From: an uncultured Saprospiraceae bacterium | Lineage (GTDB): Bacteria > Bacteroidota > Bacteroidia > Chitinophagales > Saprospiraceae | Assembly: GCA_938015595.1 (NCBI GenBank) | Contig: CALLPI010000020.1 | Span: forward strand, 62,001 to 126,000 | Length of the DNA stretch: 64,000 bases | Direction of reading: 5' to 3' | Part shown: one piece after another, positions 1 to 7,595 of the stretch | Layout: the number at the start of each line of letters is the position of its first letter | Position numbering within the stretch: the stretch's first letter is position 1 | Translations under genes and position numbers: made by a program | Notes under the pieces: generated by a model | What the model was told of the DNA's origin: nothing | Databases searched by the model: none | Seen by the model: only the letters and a program-made list of their open reading frames with translations

Positions 1-2
1 GC

Positions 3-596
3 TTCACCAAACTCACCTACCTCAAGGAAAAACTTCAGCAAGCCATACCCGACGACAGCTTTGAAAAACTCAAACGCCCGCTTTTCGTGTCCGTTACCAA
101 CCTCATCACCGGCGAGAGTGAAATTTTCAGTCAAGGGCCATTGTTTGATGTGATTGTGGCTTCGTCCTCTATTCCGCTGGTATTCAGCCCAGTAGAGATC
201 AATGGCCAACTATATGTGGACGGTGGCCTACTGGCTAACTTCCCCGTGGCGCCGCTCATTAGCCGCTCGGACGTAGTGCTGGGCGTTAACCTAATGCCCC
301 AGGAACCTGTGTCTGAGAAAACTGTGCAAAACATCATCGGCATTGCCACACGCTGCTTTTCCCTGTCAGTGTGGGCCAACACCCAGCCCCAGCTCAGCCG
401 CTGTCATGTGCTCATTACTCCGCCCCACATTGACCAGTACCATGTGTTCCAGTTCAATCGCTACAAAGAGTTGGTCGAACTGGGGTACGAAGCCGCCTTG
501 GATAAAATGCCCGAAATCATAGACGCCATTGAAACCGCCAGAAAAGCGCGTAATGCCCTCAAGGAAGCCGTTGTACCTCTGCGAGGGCAGGCATAG
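3..596 (+). CDS. Patatin-like phospholipase (C-terminal part)
   Basis: The reading frame is already open at the left edge, so the N-terminus with the expected Gly-x-Ser-x-Gly nucleophile elbow lies outside the window. What is visible is the second half of a patatin fold: ASSSIPLVFSPVEING followed by YVDGGLLANFPV, whose DGG supplies the Asp of the Ser-Asp catalytic dyad in the RssA/patatin family. Members hydrolyse acyl chains of phospholipids or act as lipid acyl hydrolases. No POTRA or beta-barrel domain follows, so this is not a PlpD-type autotransporter. It is followed by 240 bases that hold the promoter of the exbB operon, so it is probably the last gene of an upstream unit. Family is clear; substrate is unknown. 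Confidence 0.85.
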   Translation, partial: FTKLTYLKEKLQQAIPDDSFEKLKRPLFVSVTNLITGESEIFSQGPLFDVIVASSSIPLVFSPVEINGQLYVDGGLLANFPVAPLISRSDVVLGVNLMPQEPVSEKTVQNIIGIATRCFSLSVWANTQPQLSRCHVLITPPHIDQYHVFQFNRYKELVELGYEAALDKMPEIIDAIETARKARNALKEAVVPLRGQA

Positions 597-775
597 CCTC
601 TAAACCTTTGTGTATGATTTGCGGATGTGGTGCACAAAACTTGGTGAGCCGAAGTATACACGAAACGCATAGCGCACGGCTTATGGCCTGCTCTGCAGAA
701 CAGCAAGGCTGTGTCATGCCGTAGAAACTCGTAGCCACCTAAATTTCAATTAGCAATTTTTTCGCCTGACAATTA

Positions 776-805
776 TTGGCTTATGTAGAGCGTTATATAA
801 CTTTG
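776..805 (+). promoter_or_regulatory. Promoter of the exbB-exbD-exbD-tonB cluster
   Basis: TTG at 776-778, a 19-base spacer, then TAACTTTG at 798-805. This is a full match to the Bacteroidota primary-sigma consensus (TTG, 19-21 bases, TAnnTTTG). The ExbB start codon lies 32 bases downstream. Confidence 0.8.
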
Positions 806-837
806 CGCCTCGGAACCAACCCATAAAAGTATCACCC

Positions 838-1533
838 ATGCTCGAATCTGTTATCTTGCTTTTCCAGTCCACTGACATTGTACGCGAACCCGTGCAGCAA
901 GGCAGCCAAAGCCTCTTCGACATCGTGCGCTCCGGCGGGCCCATCGGCATGATCATCGTTACGCTGCAAATACTCATGTCGTTCATTGCGCTTTACATTT
1001 TCATTGAGCGCTTCCTTACTATAAAGAAGGCGTCTCAGATTGACGAAAGTTTTATGAACAACATCCGCTTCAATGTGCAGTCGGGCAATATACAGGGCGC
1101 CAAAGCACTTTGCCAGGCAACAGACTCGCCTGTGGCTCGCATGGTAGAAAAAGGCCTCATGCGCATAGGCAAACCCCTGCGTGATATTGATGCCGCCATC
1201 GAAAACGTGGGCAACTTGGAAATCTTCAAACTCGAGAAAAACCTCTCCACCTTGGCCAGCATTGCTGGCGCTTCGCCTATGTTGGGCTTTCTCGGCACAG
1301 TGACAGGTATGATCATCGCCTTCTACAAAATGGCCTCCGAACAAAACGTAACGCCATCCGTGCTAGCTGGCGGTATCTACCAGGCCCTGCTGACCACTGC
1401 CTTTGGTCTGGTAGTGGGCATCTTTGCCTTGGTAGCATACAATATCTTGGTAGCTAATGTGGACAAGGTGGTGTTCAAGATGGAGCGCAGTACCACTGAA
1501 TTTATGGACTTGCTGCAGGAGCCTACGCTCTGA
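838..1533 (+). CDS. exbB: MotA/TolQ/ExbB proton channel family protein
   Basis: 231 residues. ExbB forms the pentameric inner-membrane channel that works with ExbD to convert proton-motive force into movement of TonB. A first membrane helix is seen at about residues 38-60 (IGMIIVTLQILMSFIALYIF). A cytoplasmic helical domain follows, then the conserved channel segment GFLGTVTGMIIAFYKMA and the last helix LLTTAFGLVVGIFALVAYN, which carry the Gly/Thr residues typical of TolQ/ExbB pores. The ATG is used because it follows the promoter by one short leader. It is the first of four adjacent genes (exbB, exbD, exbD, tonB) and presumably energises the TonB-dependent receptors found at three places in this window. 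Confidence 0.93.
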   Translation: MLESVILLFQSTDIVREPVQQGSQSLFDIVRSGGPIGMIIVTLQILMSFIALYIFIERFLTIKKASQIDESFMNNIRFNVQSGNIQGAKALCQATDSPVARMVEKGLMRIGKPLRDIDAAIENVGNLEIFKLEKNLSTLASIAGASPMLGFLGTVTGMIIAFYKMASEQNVTPSVLAGGIYQALLTTAFGLVVGIFALVAYNILVANVDKVVFKMERSTTEFMDLLQEPTL

Positions 1534-1572
1534 TGATTCACTGCCGAAAATACTCGGCTCAAATCCAGACAC

Positions 1573-1977
1573 ATGGCACTCAAAAAAAGAAGCGGTGTCA
1601 GCGCGGAGTTCAGCCTGGCTTCTATGACCGACATAATCTTCCTGCTGCTGCTGTTTTTCATGCTTACTTCTACTCTGGTCAAGATCCAGCCTTTCAAACT
1701 GCCTGAATCCGACGCCAAGACCGTAGCTGCCACCAACGTGGTAGTCACCATCCGCAAGGACGGCAGCCACGCCCTCAACAACCAGGATATTGACCCTGCG
1801 GCGCTGACAAGGGGCATTGCTTCCGCCCTGCAACAGGCTGCAGAAAGCAAAGAAGAACCCACTGTGACCATTGTAGCAGAGGTGGGCACGCCTTTCGGCC
1901 TAGTAGTGGATGTCATGGAGGCTGCTGCCAAAAACAAGGCGCGCGCCATTATAGCCACTCAGCCCAAAGGGCAATAA
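1573..1977 (+). CDS. exbD: Biopolymer transporter ExbD (first copy)
   Basis: 134 residues. ExbD is the second subunit of the proton-driven TonB motor. It has a short cytoplasmic N-terminus, one membrane helix at about residues 21-39 and a periplasmic domain. The motif SMTDIIFLLLLFFMLTSTL carries the membrane-embedded Asp (residue 20), the proton-binding residue in ExbD/TolR. It lies 39 bases after exbB and 30 bases before a second exbD. The two ExbDs share the N-terminal KKR and EF...SMTD pattern but differ in the periplasmic half, so they are not simple duplicates. Bacteroidota often carry two ExbD-type genes in this position. Confidence 0.93.
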   Translation: MALKKRSGVSAEFSLASMTDIIFLLLLFFMLTSTLVKIQPFKLPESDAKTVAATNVVVTIRKDGSHALNNQDIDPAALTRGIASALQQAAESKEEPTVTIVAEVGTPFGLVVDVMEAAAKNKARAIIATQPKGQ

Positions 1978-2007
1978 ATTTGACTCACACTGTATAATTT
2001 GTGCAAT

Positions 2008-2412
2008 ATGGCCGTCAAAAAACGCACCAAGGTCTCGCCGGAGTTCAACATGTCTTCTATGACAGATATCATCTTCCTGCTGTTGATCTTCTTCATGCTC
2101 ACCTCCTCGGTGGTGGCGCCTAATGCCCTGAACCTCAAACTACCTGGTAGATCCAACGCACCCAAAGTAGCACCCAAAAATCTGGACGACGTACGCATTC
2201 GCAATTCAGGCGCTTTTGCGCTTAACGGCCGTACCGTTGACCTGGTTCAACTGGACGAGGAACTAGGAAGCCGCGCGCGTGGTAAGAGCGATTTTTCCAT
2301 CACCATCTCGCCTGACAACGATACCCCTACCGAGTACGTAGTAGCCGTGATGGACATTGCACTGCGCCACAACATCAATGCCATACTCACTACAGAAAAA
2401 AGCAACCGATGA
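2008..2412 (+). CDS. exbD: Biopolymer transporter ExbD (second copy)
   Basis: 134 residues from the ATG at 2008. A TTG nine bases upstream is in frame but less likely, because starting at 2008 gives an N-terminus (MAVKKRTKVSPEF) that aligns with the first ExbD. The membrane helix SMTDIIFLLLIFFMLTS keeps the proton-binding Asp20. The periplasmic half differs from the first ExbD and carries the LKLPGRSNAP motif after the helix. The two proteins may form a mixed ExbD dimer inside the ExbB pentamer or serve different TonB partners; neither can be settled from sequence. Confidence 0.92.
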   Translation: MAVKKRTKVSPEFNMSSMTDIIFLLLIFFMLTSSVVAPNALNLKLPGRSNAPKVAPKNLDDVRIRNSGAFALNGRTVDLVQLDEELGSRARGKSDFSITISPDNDTPTEYVVAVMDIALRHNINAILTTEKSNR

Positions 2413-2492
2413 CACCCTGAAGCTGTTAAATATTTGTCAAACTGCTGTGTAGGGTATTGCTTTTTAGTAGTTCGACCGTTTTAGCAGGGTGT
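2412..2492 (+). repeat. Inverted repeat between exbD and tonB
   Basis: ACACCCTG at 2412-2419 is complementary to CAGGGTGT at 2485-2492. The left arm overlaps the exbD stop codon and the right arm is followed by a short T-rich stretch. It could form a long-range hairpin that sets the exbD/tonB ratio, or it may be chance. Confidence 0.3.
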
Positions 2493-2529
2493 TTGTTTCA
2501 CTTGAAATTTCCAAAAAAATTGCACACCT

Positions 2530-3426
2530 ATGGCATTCGACACCTTGGTCACGAGAGAAGAGCCAAAAAACCGGCAGCGCAGTGCGCTCATCAGCACGCT
2601 CATACACCTCATTCTGATTTTGCTAGTGCTTATGCCCTTGCTCAAATTTCCCGATCCGCCGCCCGGCCAGGAGGGTATTTTGGTCAACCTAGGCTTGCCT
2701 GACCAAGGCCAAGGCCTGGAAAACGCCCCTGCACCGGCGCCATCCAAGCCCGAGCCACAGCCTCAGCCTAAGGAAGAGGTTGTGCCGCCCAGACCCGAAC
2801 CCAAACCCACCAAGCCCGAGCCGGTGAAAGAACGCGAGGTGCGCACTACCGAAGACCCCGATGCCATAGCCCTGCGCAAAAGAGAAGAGCAGGAGCGCAA
2901 AGCAAAGGCGGAAGAAGAAGCCAGACGCCGTACTGAAGAAGAAGCCAGACGCCGCGCCCAGGAGGAAGAGCGTCGTAAAGCTGAAGCTGAAGCTGCCCGC
3001 CAGAAAGCTGAAGCGGATAAGCTCAAAAACGAGATGGGAACCCTGTTTGGTGGCGGTGGCAGCGGTAGTGGCAAAGGCAACACCAGCAAACCCGGCAACC
3101 AAGGTGACCCCAGCGGTGATCCCAGCGGCGATAAACTCTCTGGCGTATCTACGGGCATTGGCCAAGTAGGCGGGGGGCTGGGCGGTCGCAGGGTCGTTTC
3201 CTCGCCACGCATAACCGATGATTCTCAGGACCGCGGCACCGTAGTAGTGCGGGTATGCGTCAATGCCGATGGAGATGTCATTTCGGCTACTTTTACCCAA
3301 GCCGGCTCTACAGCTACCTCTGCACGGCTCAAGGAGTTGGCTACTGCCAATGCGCGCCGCTGGAAGTTTGGCCCTGGCGAAGATGGCCAATGTGGCACAA
3401 TTACCTACAACTTCAGGGTGCAGTAG
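2530..3426 (+). CDS. tonB: TonB-family energy transducer
   Basis: 298 residues. It has a cytoplasmic N-terminus and one membrane anchor at about residues 19-37 (ALISTLIHLILILLVLMPLL). A proline-rich segment with KPEP/PKPTKP repeats follows, then a long Glu/Arg/Lys-rich helix (about residues 115-168) and a Gly/Ser-rich linker. The C-terminal TonB domain (about residues 225-298) contains RGTVVVRVCVNADGDV and ARRWKFGP, matching the TonB_C core. The extended charged helix would span the periplasm. It follows the two exbD genes by 117 bases, so it is probably co-transcribed and moves under the ExbB/ExbD motor to open outer-membrane receptors. The C-terminal domain has Cys residues near both ends (VRVCVN, DGQCGT) that could form a disulfide. 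Confidence 0.92.
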   Translation: MAFDTLVTREEPKNRQRSALISTLIHLILILLVLMPLLKFPDPPPGQEGILVNLGLPDQGQGLENAPAPAPSKPEPQPQPKEEVVPPRPEPKPTKPEPVKEREVRTTEDPDAIALRKREEQERKAKAEEEARRRTEEEARRRAQEEERRKAEAEAARQKAEADKLKNEMGTLFGGGGSGSGKGNTSKPGNQGDPSGDPSGDKLSGVSTGIGQVGGGLGGRRVVSSPRITDDSQDRGTVVVRVCVNADGDVISATFTQAGSTATSARLKELATANARRWKFGPGEDGQCGTITYNFRVQ

Positions 3427-3653
3427 TGGTGATGTTCGGCGCAGGCGATATTTCGTGCTACATCCACGATATTTAGCCGCACGACATCAAAAGCGCGATT
3501 GCTGCGAGTTTTAGGCAGCCCTGTATCTACAGGTCTTATTGCCATTGACTCAGGTAGTTGTTTGTACAATCAGATGCCCACCCTCTGTATAGGGGGGTAG
3601 CCAATCCGTATGCGTTGTTGCAATTATATGGCTGTATTATGTGGCAGAACTCC
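3427..3653. other. Intergenic region without a recognised gene
   Basis: No convincing coding sequence. A short dyad (CCTGTA/TACAGG at 3520-3533) is too tight to be a terminator. The right end runs into the promoter of the Omp85-like gene. Confidence 0.5.
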
Positions 3654-3661
3654 TAATTTTG
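3654..3661 (+). promoter_or_regulatory. -7 promoter element of the Omp85-like gene
   Basis: TAATTTTG matches TAnnTTTG exactly. No TTG is present at the usual distance. Its position excludes an upstream GTG at 3641 as the real start of the next gene and supports the ATG at 3740, or possibly 3698. Confidence 0.55.
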
Positions 3662-3739
3662 CCATTATCCAGCCTGTGGCCAGCGCTTTCAGAGAATATG
3701 AGCGACGGGGCAGGTGTTGAGTCCCAATTGTGTCGTTTC

Positions 3740-5146
3740 ATGGGTAGGCCCCTGATGTTTTGGTGTTTCTGTGGGTTTAGCAGCTTGTTGGCAGCTCAGT
3801 CTGACAGCTTGTGTTGGATCGGCGCCATCAGCGTGCGGGGCGCCAAGCATACCAAAGAAGCCATTATTTTGCGCGAGATGTTGGTGCGCCCCAACGACAC
3901 ACTACCGGTAGAACTCCTGGTCAGGCGCGTGGAGCAGAGCCGCTTGCAACTGCTCAACACGGGCTTGTTCACCGCCGTAGAAATCACGTACAAAAACTGG
4001 GAGGCTGCCACTGCGCGCGTACATTTGATGGTAGAGGTGGACGAGGCTTGGTACATCTTTCCCGTACCAGTGTTTGACCTGGCCGACCGCAACTTCAACA
4101 TTTGGTGGGTAGAGCAAAAGCGCTCACTGGATCGCGTCAACTATGGGCTAGACTTTAGTCACCTCAACTTTACAGGCAATAACGACCCCCTGAAGGCCAA
4201 AGTACAGTTTGGCTACACCCGCAAGTACAACCTGCGCTACTCCCCCCCGTTCATCAACCGCGCCAAAACTTTGGGGCTGTCCATCCTGACCGATTACTCC
4301 CAAAACCGCGAAGTGAACTACGCTACCACTGGCAATAAACAGGATTTCTGGCGCAAAGATGATGGCTTCGTTTACACCCACTTTCGCACCGAATTGGGGA
4401 TGACCTACCGCCCCGGTGCCCGCAATTTTCACTACGCCGAATTAGCTTACAACCAAAATCGGGTGGATCCTTTCGTGGCTGACTCGCTCAACCCCGGTTT
4501 TTTTCTGGAAGGGCGCAGTTTGCAGCGCTATTTCTCTTTGCTCTACGAGTTCACCGCCGACTACCGCGACATGCGTGCCTATCCGCTTAATGGTTATTTC
4601 TTGAGGGCCAAAATTCGCAAGGATGGCCTGGGATTCTTTCCTGACCGCAACGCCCTGACACTTACTACGCGCATGGACTACTATCATACGTTTAGCAAGC
4701 GTTGGAGTGCGGCGATCATTAGCAACGGCAAGTTTTCTTTTATCCGCATACCTCAACCCTACAATGACAACCGCGCTTTGGGCTTTGGCAACCTCTACCT
4801 GCCTGGCTATGAGTACTATCTGGCCGATGGGCTGGATATGGCACTGCTGCGTTCCATTGTGCGCTATCGCGCGCTAAGCATGGACATACGCCTAGGCAAG
4901 TGGATGCCGCTGGCCAACTATCGCCGCATTCCGTTCAAGGTATATCTGGCCTGCAATGCTGGTTGGGCGGTGGTCAATGATCCCTTCCCTACGCGCCAGG
5001 GGAATCCGCTGAGCAATCGCCCGATCTGGGGTGGCGGACCGGCCTTGCATTTGGTGTTTTTCTATGATAAAGTACTGCTATTTGAATACAGCTTCAACCA
5101 CCTCGGCGAGAAAGGGTTATTTTTACACCTGAATATGGGTATTTGA
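3740..5146 (+). CDS. Omp85/BamA-TamA-like outer membrane protein with one POTRA domain
   Basis: 468 residues from the chosen ATG, which places a signal peptide (MGRPLMFWCFCGFSSLLAAQ) at the N-terminus; longer in-frame starts would bury it or overlap the promoter. Residues about 26-105 look like a single POTRA domain (ISVRGAKHTKEAIILREM ... LFTAVEITY). The rest is beta-rich with alternating aromatic residues, as in a 16-strand Omp85 barrel, ending in LFLHLNMGI. Family members fold or translocate outer-membrane proteins or lipids. At under 470 residues with one POTRA it is much shorter than BamA (five POTRAs) or TamA (three), so it is an accessory Omp85 and not the essential BamA. A terminator follows directly. 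Confidence 0.78.
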   Translation: MGRPLMFWCFCGFSSLLAAQSDSLCWIGAISVRGAKHTKEAIILREMLVRPNDTLPVELLVRRVEQSRLQLLNTGLFTAVEITYKNWEAATARVHLMVEVDEAWYIFPVPVFDLADRNFNIWWVEQKRSLDRVNYGLDFSHLNFTGNNDPLKAKVQFGYTRKYNLRYSPPFINRAKTLGLSILTDYSQNREVNYATTGNKQDFWRKDDGFVYTHFRTELGMTYRPGARNFHYAELAYNQNRVDPFVADSLNPGFFLEGRSLQRYFSLLYEFTADYRDMRAYPLNGYFLRAKIRKDGLGFFPDRNALTLTTRMDYYHTFSKRWSAAIISNGKFSFIRIPQPYNDNRALGFGNLYLPGYEYYLADGLDMALLRSIVRYRALSMDIRLGKWMPLANYRRIPFKVYLACNAGWAVVNDPFPTRQGNPLSNRPIWGGGPALHLVFFYDKVLLFEYSFNHLGEKGLFLHLNMGI

Positions 5147-5154
5147 GGGCAGAG

Positions 5155-5182
5155 AGCAGCGGGTGGCAGGCTGCTTTTTTTT
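5155..5182 (+). terminator. Rho-independent terminator after the Omp85-like gene
   Basis: AGCAGC at 5155-5160 pairs with GCTGCT at 5170-5175 across a 9-base loop, followed by an unbroken T run to 5182. It starts 9 bases after the stop codon. Confidence 0.8.
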
Positions 5183-5242
5183 CGAGAACCTGACCCGAAA
5201 ACCCAGCGTCAGAGCAGTTTTGACGTAACTTGAAACGGAAAC

Positions 5243-6127
5243 ATGCAAGTAGTCGTATTTAGCAAAGTAGCCAAAGAACAGGACTTGCCGCACATACAGG
5301 CGCTGTTTGATGCCCTGCACGCCGAAGATTTTAACGCCTTTGTGTACCAGCCGTACTTAGAGCAGTTGCGTGGCAAGGTGTTATTCCGCAGGGAGGTAGG
5401 GGTATTTGAAAATTATGGCGACTTCAAAGTCAAGCAATTGGACTACTGCATAACGCTTGGAGGAGATGGTACTATCTTGTCTGCGTTGCTGCATGTGCGC
5501 GATAGCGGCGTGCCCATTCTTGGCATCAATCTAGGGCGGCTGGGCTTCTTGGCTGGCATTGAAAAGCGACGCATTACTGAGGCCGTTCACCTGCTGCGCA
5601 GAGGCATGTACGAGGTGGAGGAGCGCAGCTTGCTCTATCTAGAGTCTAATTTGCCGCTGTTTGAGGGCAGCCGCTTTGCCCTCAACGACTGCACCCTGCT
5701 CAAGCGCGATACTTCTTCCATGATCAATATCCATGCCTTCGTCAACGGTGCTTATCTGAACACGTATTGGGCCGACGGCGTCATTGTAGCTACACCTACT
5801 GGCTCCACGGGATACTCGCTGAGTTGCGGCGGGCCCATTATCTTTCCTGATTCAAACTCTTTTGTCATCACGCCGGTGGCACCGCACAATCTCAACGTGC
5901 GTCCTTTGATCATCTCAGACGACGCCGTGATTTCTTTTGAAGTGGAAGGCCGCTCGGAGACTTTCCTGTGTACACTAGACTCCCGCTCGGAGGTCATCAC
6001 ACCAGCGCACCAGTTGGCTTTGCGCAAAAACGACTTTAGCGTCAAACTCATACGCTTGCCGGGTGCGGGTTTCCTGGAAACTATGCGGGAAAAACTGAGC
6101 TGGGGCGCCGATAAACGCAACGATTGA
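5243..6127 (+). CDS. nadK: NAD kinase
   Basis: 294 residues, the usual length. It phosphorylates NAD to NADP in the cytoplasm. The diagnostic GGDGT (residues 73-77, catalytic Asp75) is in ITLGGDGTILSALL. The second signature follows: LNDCTLLKRD and then DGVIVATPTGSTGYSLSCGG. First of a compact four-gene operon: the next gene starts 3 bases after the stop codon. Only a degenerate -7 element (TAACTTGA, about 5230-5237) is visible upstream. Confidence 0.96.
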   Translation: MQVVVFSKVAKEQDLPHIQALFDALHAEDFNAFVYQPYLEQLRGKVLFRREVGVFENYGDFKVKQLDYCITLGGDGTILSALLHVRDSGVPILGINLGRLGFLAGIEKRRITEAVHLLRRGMYEVEERSLLYLESNLPLFEGSRFALNDCTLLKRDTSSMINIHAFVNGAYLNTYWADGVIVATPTGSTGYSLSCGGPIIFPDSNSFVITPVAPHNLNVRPLIISDDAVISFEVEGRSETFLCTLDSRSEVITPAHQLALRKNDFSVKLIRLPGAGFLETMREKLSWGADKRND

Positions 6128-6130
6128 ACC

Positions 6131-6889
6131 ATGCACGTAGAACTCATTCACCAGGGCGTCTGCCAAAAGGCCAACTTGCGCCGCCCGCTGGATATTTCCA
6201 TCCCCTTGCGCGAGGGGCCAGACACTGTGAATTGCTTTTACGCGCCCCTGCTAGACATGACGCCAGTGCGTATGGGCAGTTTTGTGGGGGATGTAGGCCT
6301 GGGTGGCCCGGTCAATTTTTACAACGTGCGCCTCAACCCACACGGAAACGGCACGCACACAGAATGCGTAGGGCACATCAGCATTGAAAAAATTACCTTA
6401 AACCAGTGCTTGACAAATTTCCATTTTGTAGCGATATTGCACTCTGTTTGGCCGCAAGTGCAGACGGACGGCGACCGCGTGATTACACTCGAGCAACTGC
6501 AAGATATGCCTCCCCTCGAAGGTGTGGAAGCCGTAGTACTACGCACGCTGCCCAACTACGCAGACAAGTGCCGTCTGCATTATTCGGGTACCAACCCGCC
6601 GTATTTCCATCCGGAGGCCGTAGCTTGGCTCGTGGAAAAAGGTGTAGAACATCTGCTGGTGGACTTGCCCTCGGTGGACAGGGAGGAAGACGGTGGTAAA
6701 CTGGTGGCGCACCGGGCCTTCTGGCGTTATCCCGAGGCGACCAGAACGCAGGCCACCATTACTGAACTGATTTTTGTAAACAATTTTATAGCTGACGGTT
6801 TATATTTGCTCAATATCCAGATCACTTCACTGGAGTTGGATGCCTCGCCAAGTAAACCAGTGTTGTATGCTTTGCAACCGATGACGTGA
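6131..6889 (+). CDS. Cyclase family metal-dependent hydrolase (kynurenine formamidase-like)
   Basis: 252 residues. The family includes KynB kynurenine formamidase, which removes a formyl group using a divalent metal. The metal-binding motif is seen as HGNGTHTECVGH at residues 71-82. The usual form is HxxGTHxDxPxH; here the Asp is Glu and the Pro is absent, a deviation seen in divergent cyclase-family members. A further conserved stretch is YFHPEAVAWLVEKGVEHLLVD. It sits three bases after nadK and three bases before a TPR membrane protein. No kynureninase or other tryptophan-catabolic gene lies nearby, so the substrate is not certain. Confidence 0.82.
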   Translation: MHVELIHQGVCQKANLRRPLDISIPLREGPDTVNCFYAPLLDMTPVRMGSFVGDVGLGGPVNFYNVRLNPHGNGTHTECVGHISIEKITLNQCLTNFHFVAILHSVWPQVQTDGDRVITLEQLQDMPPLEGVEAVVLRTLPNYADKCRLHYSGTNPPYFHPEAVAWLVEKGVEHLLVDLPSVDREEDGGKLVAHRAFWRYPEATRTQATITELIFVNNFIADGLYLLNIQITSLELDASPSKPVLYALQPMT

Positions 6890-6892
6890 GCC

Positions 6893-7591
6893 ATGCAGTT
6901 TTTGCAGCCTACATATTACTCCAAGCTCTTCCTCGACTTCAAAAGTATTGATGCAGCGGCCTATCGCGACATCGTGCACTTCTTTGAGCGCCATGAGCAG
7001 GACATCCGCCAGCTGGATTTCGACGAGTATTTCGAGGTGCTCTACGCTTATGTCAACGCCTTATTTGAGATCGGCATCTATCGCCGCCACGCGGTGATGG
7101 CCGACGAACTTATTGAGGCGGCAATCTGCCACAACATTCACCTGTACCGGCAAGAAGACGTATTTCGCAAGGCGCTTTTCCGTAAGGCGGCCTCCCTGTA
7201 CAACATCAGCGATTATGACGACGCTGTGCACATTCTGCGCGAACTTTTGCGCATAGACCCCGCCGATACAGATGCCATGACTTTACTGAAAAAATGCCTG
7301 TACCGAAAAGAAAACCGCCCATTGCTGGCCTTTCGGGCAGGCAGTATTCTGTTGTTGCTGCTTTCTGCCCTGGTAGTATGCGTAGAGATGCTGATTGTCC
7401 GACCCTTTTATGCTATGCATGCCTCCTGGGTAGAGACGTTGCGCAACGCCATGTTTGCCGGTGCGTTGGCTTTGCTGACACTTGGCGAAGGCTTGCATCG
7501 CTGGCTGGTACGCCGACAAGTTCGTACATTTGTGGCTACGCATCAGCAGCGCAAGCAAAAAGCTGATGTGCCAACCCAAATGCACGATTAA
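6893..7591 (+). CDS. TPR-containing membrane protein of unknown function
   Basis: 232 residues, not recognised as a named family. Residues 1-135 are helical, with one or two TPR-like units (FRKALFRKAASLYNISDYDDAVHILRELLRIDP is the clearest part, from about residue 94). Two hydrophobic segments follow at about 147-170 (AGSILLLLLSALVVCVEMLI) and 184-202 (AMFAGALALLTLGEGL), then a basic tail, so the helical domain probably faces the cytoplasm. It is third in the nadK operon and directly precedes another TPR membrane protein with a 4-base gap. This suggests a membrane-linked role, but nothing in the sequence gives a reaction. Confidence 0.75.
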   Translation: MQFLQPTYYSKLFLDFKSIDAAAYRDIVHFFERHEQDIRQLDFDEYFEVLYAYVNALFEIGIYRRHAVMADELIEAAICHNIHLYRQEDVFRKALFRKAASLYNISDYDDAVHILRELLRIDPADTDAMTLLKKCLYRKENRPLLAFRAGSILLLLLSALVVCVEMLIVRPFYAMHASWVETLRNAMFAGALALLTLGEGLHRWLVRRQVRTFVATHQQRKQKADVPTQMHD

Positions 7592-7595
7592 TGCC

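Noticed and set aside
2689-3390. Long minus-strand open frame opposite tonB
   Set aside because: Low-complexity translation caused by the repetitive charged and proline-rich codons of tonB.
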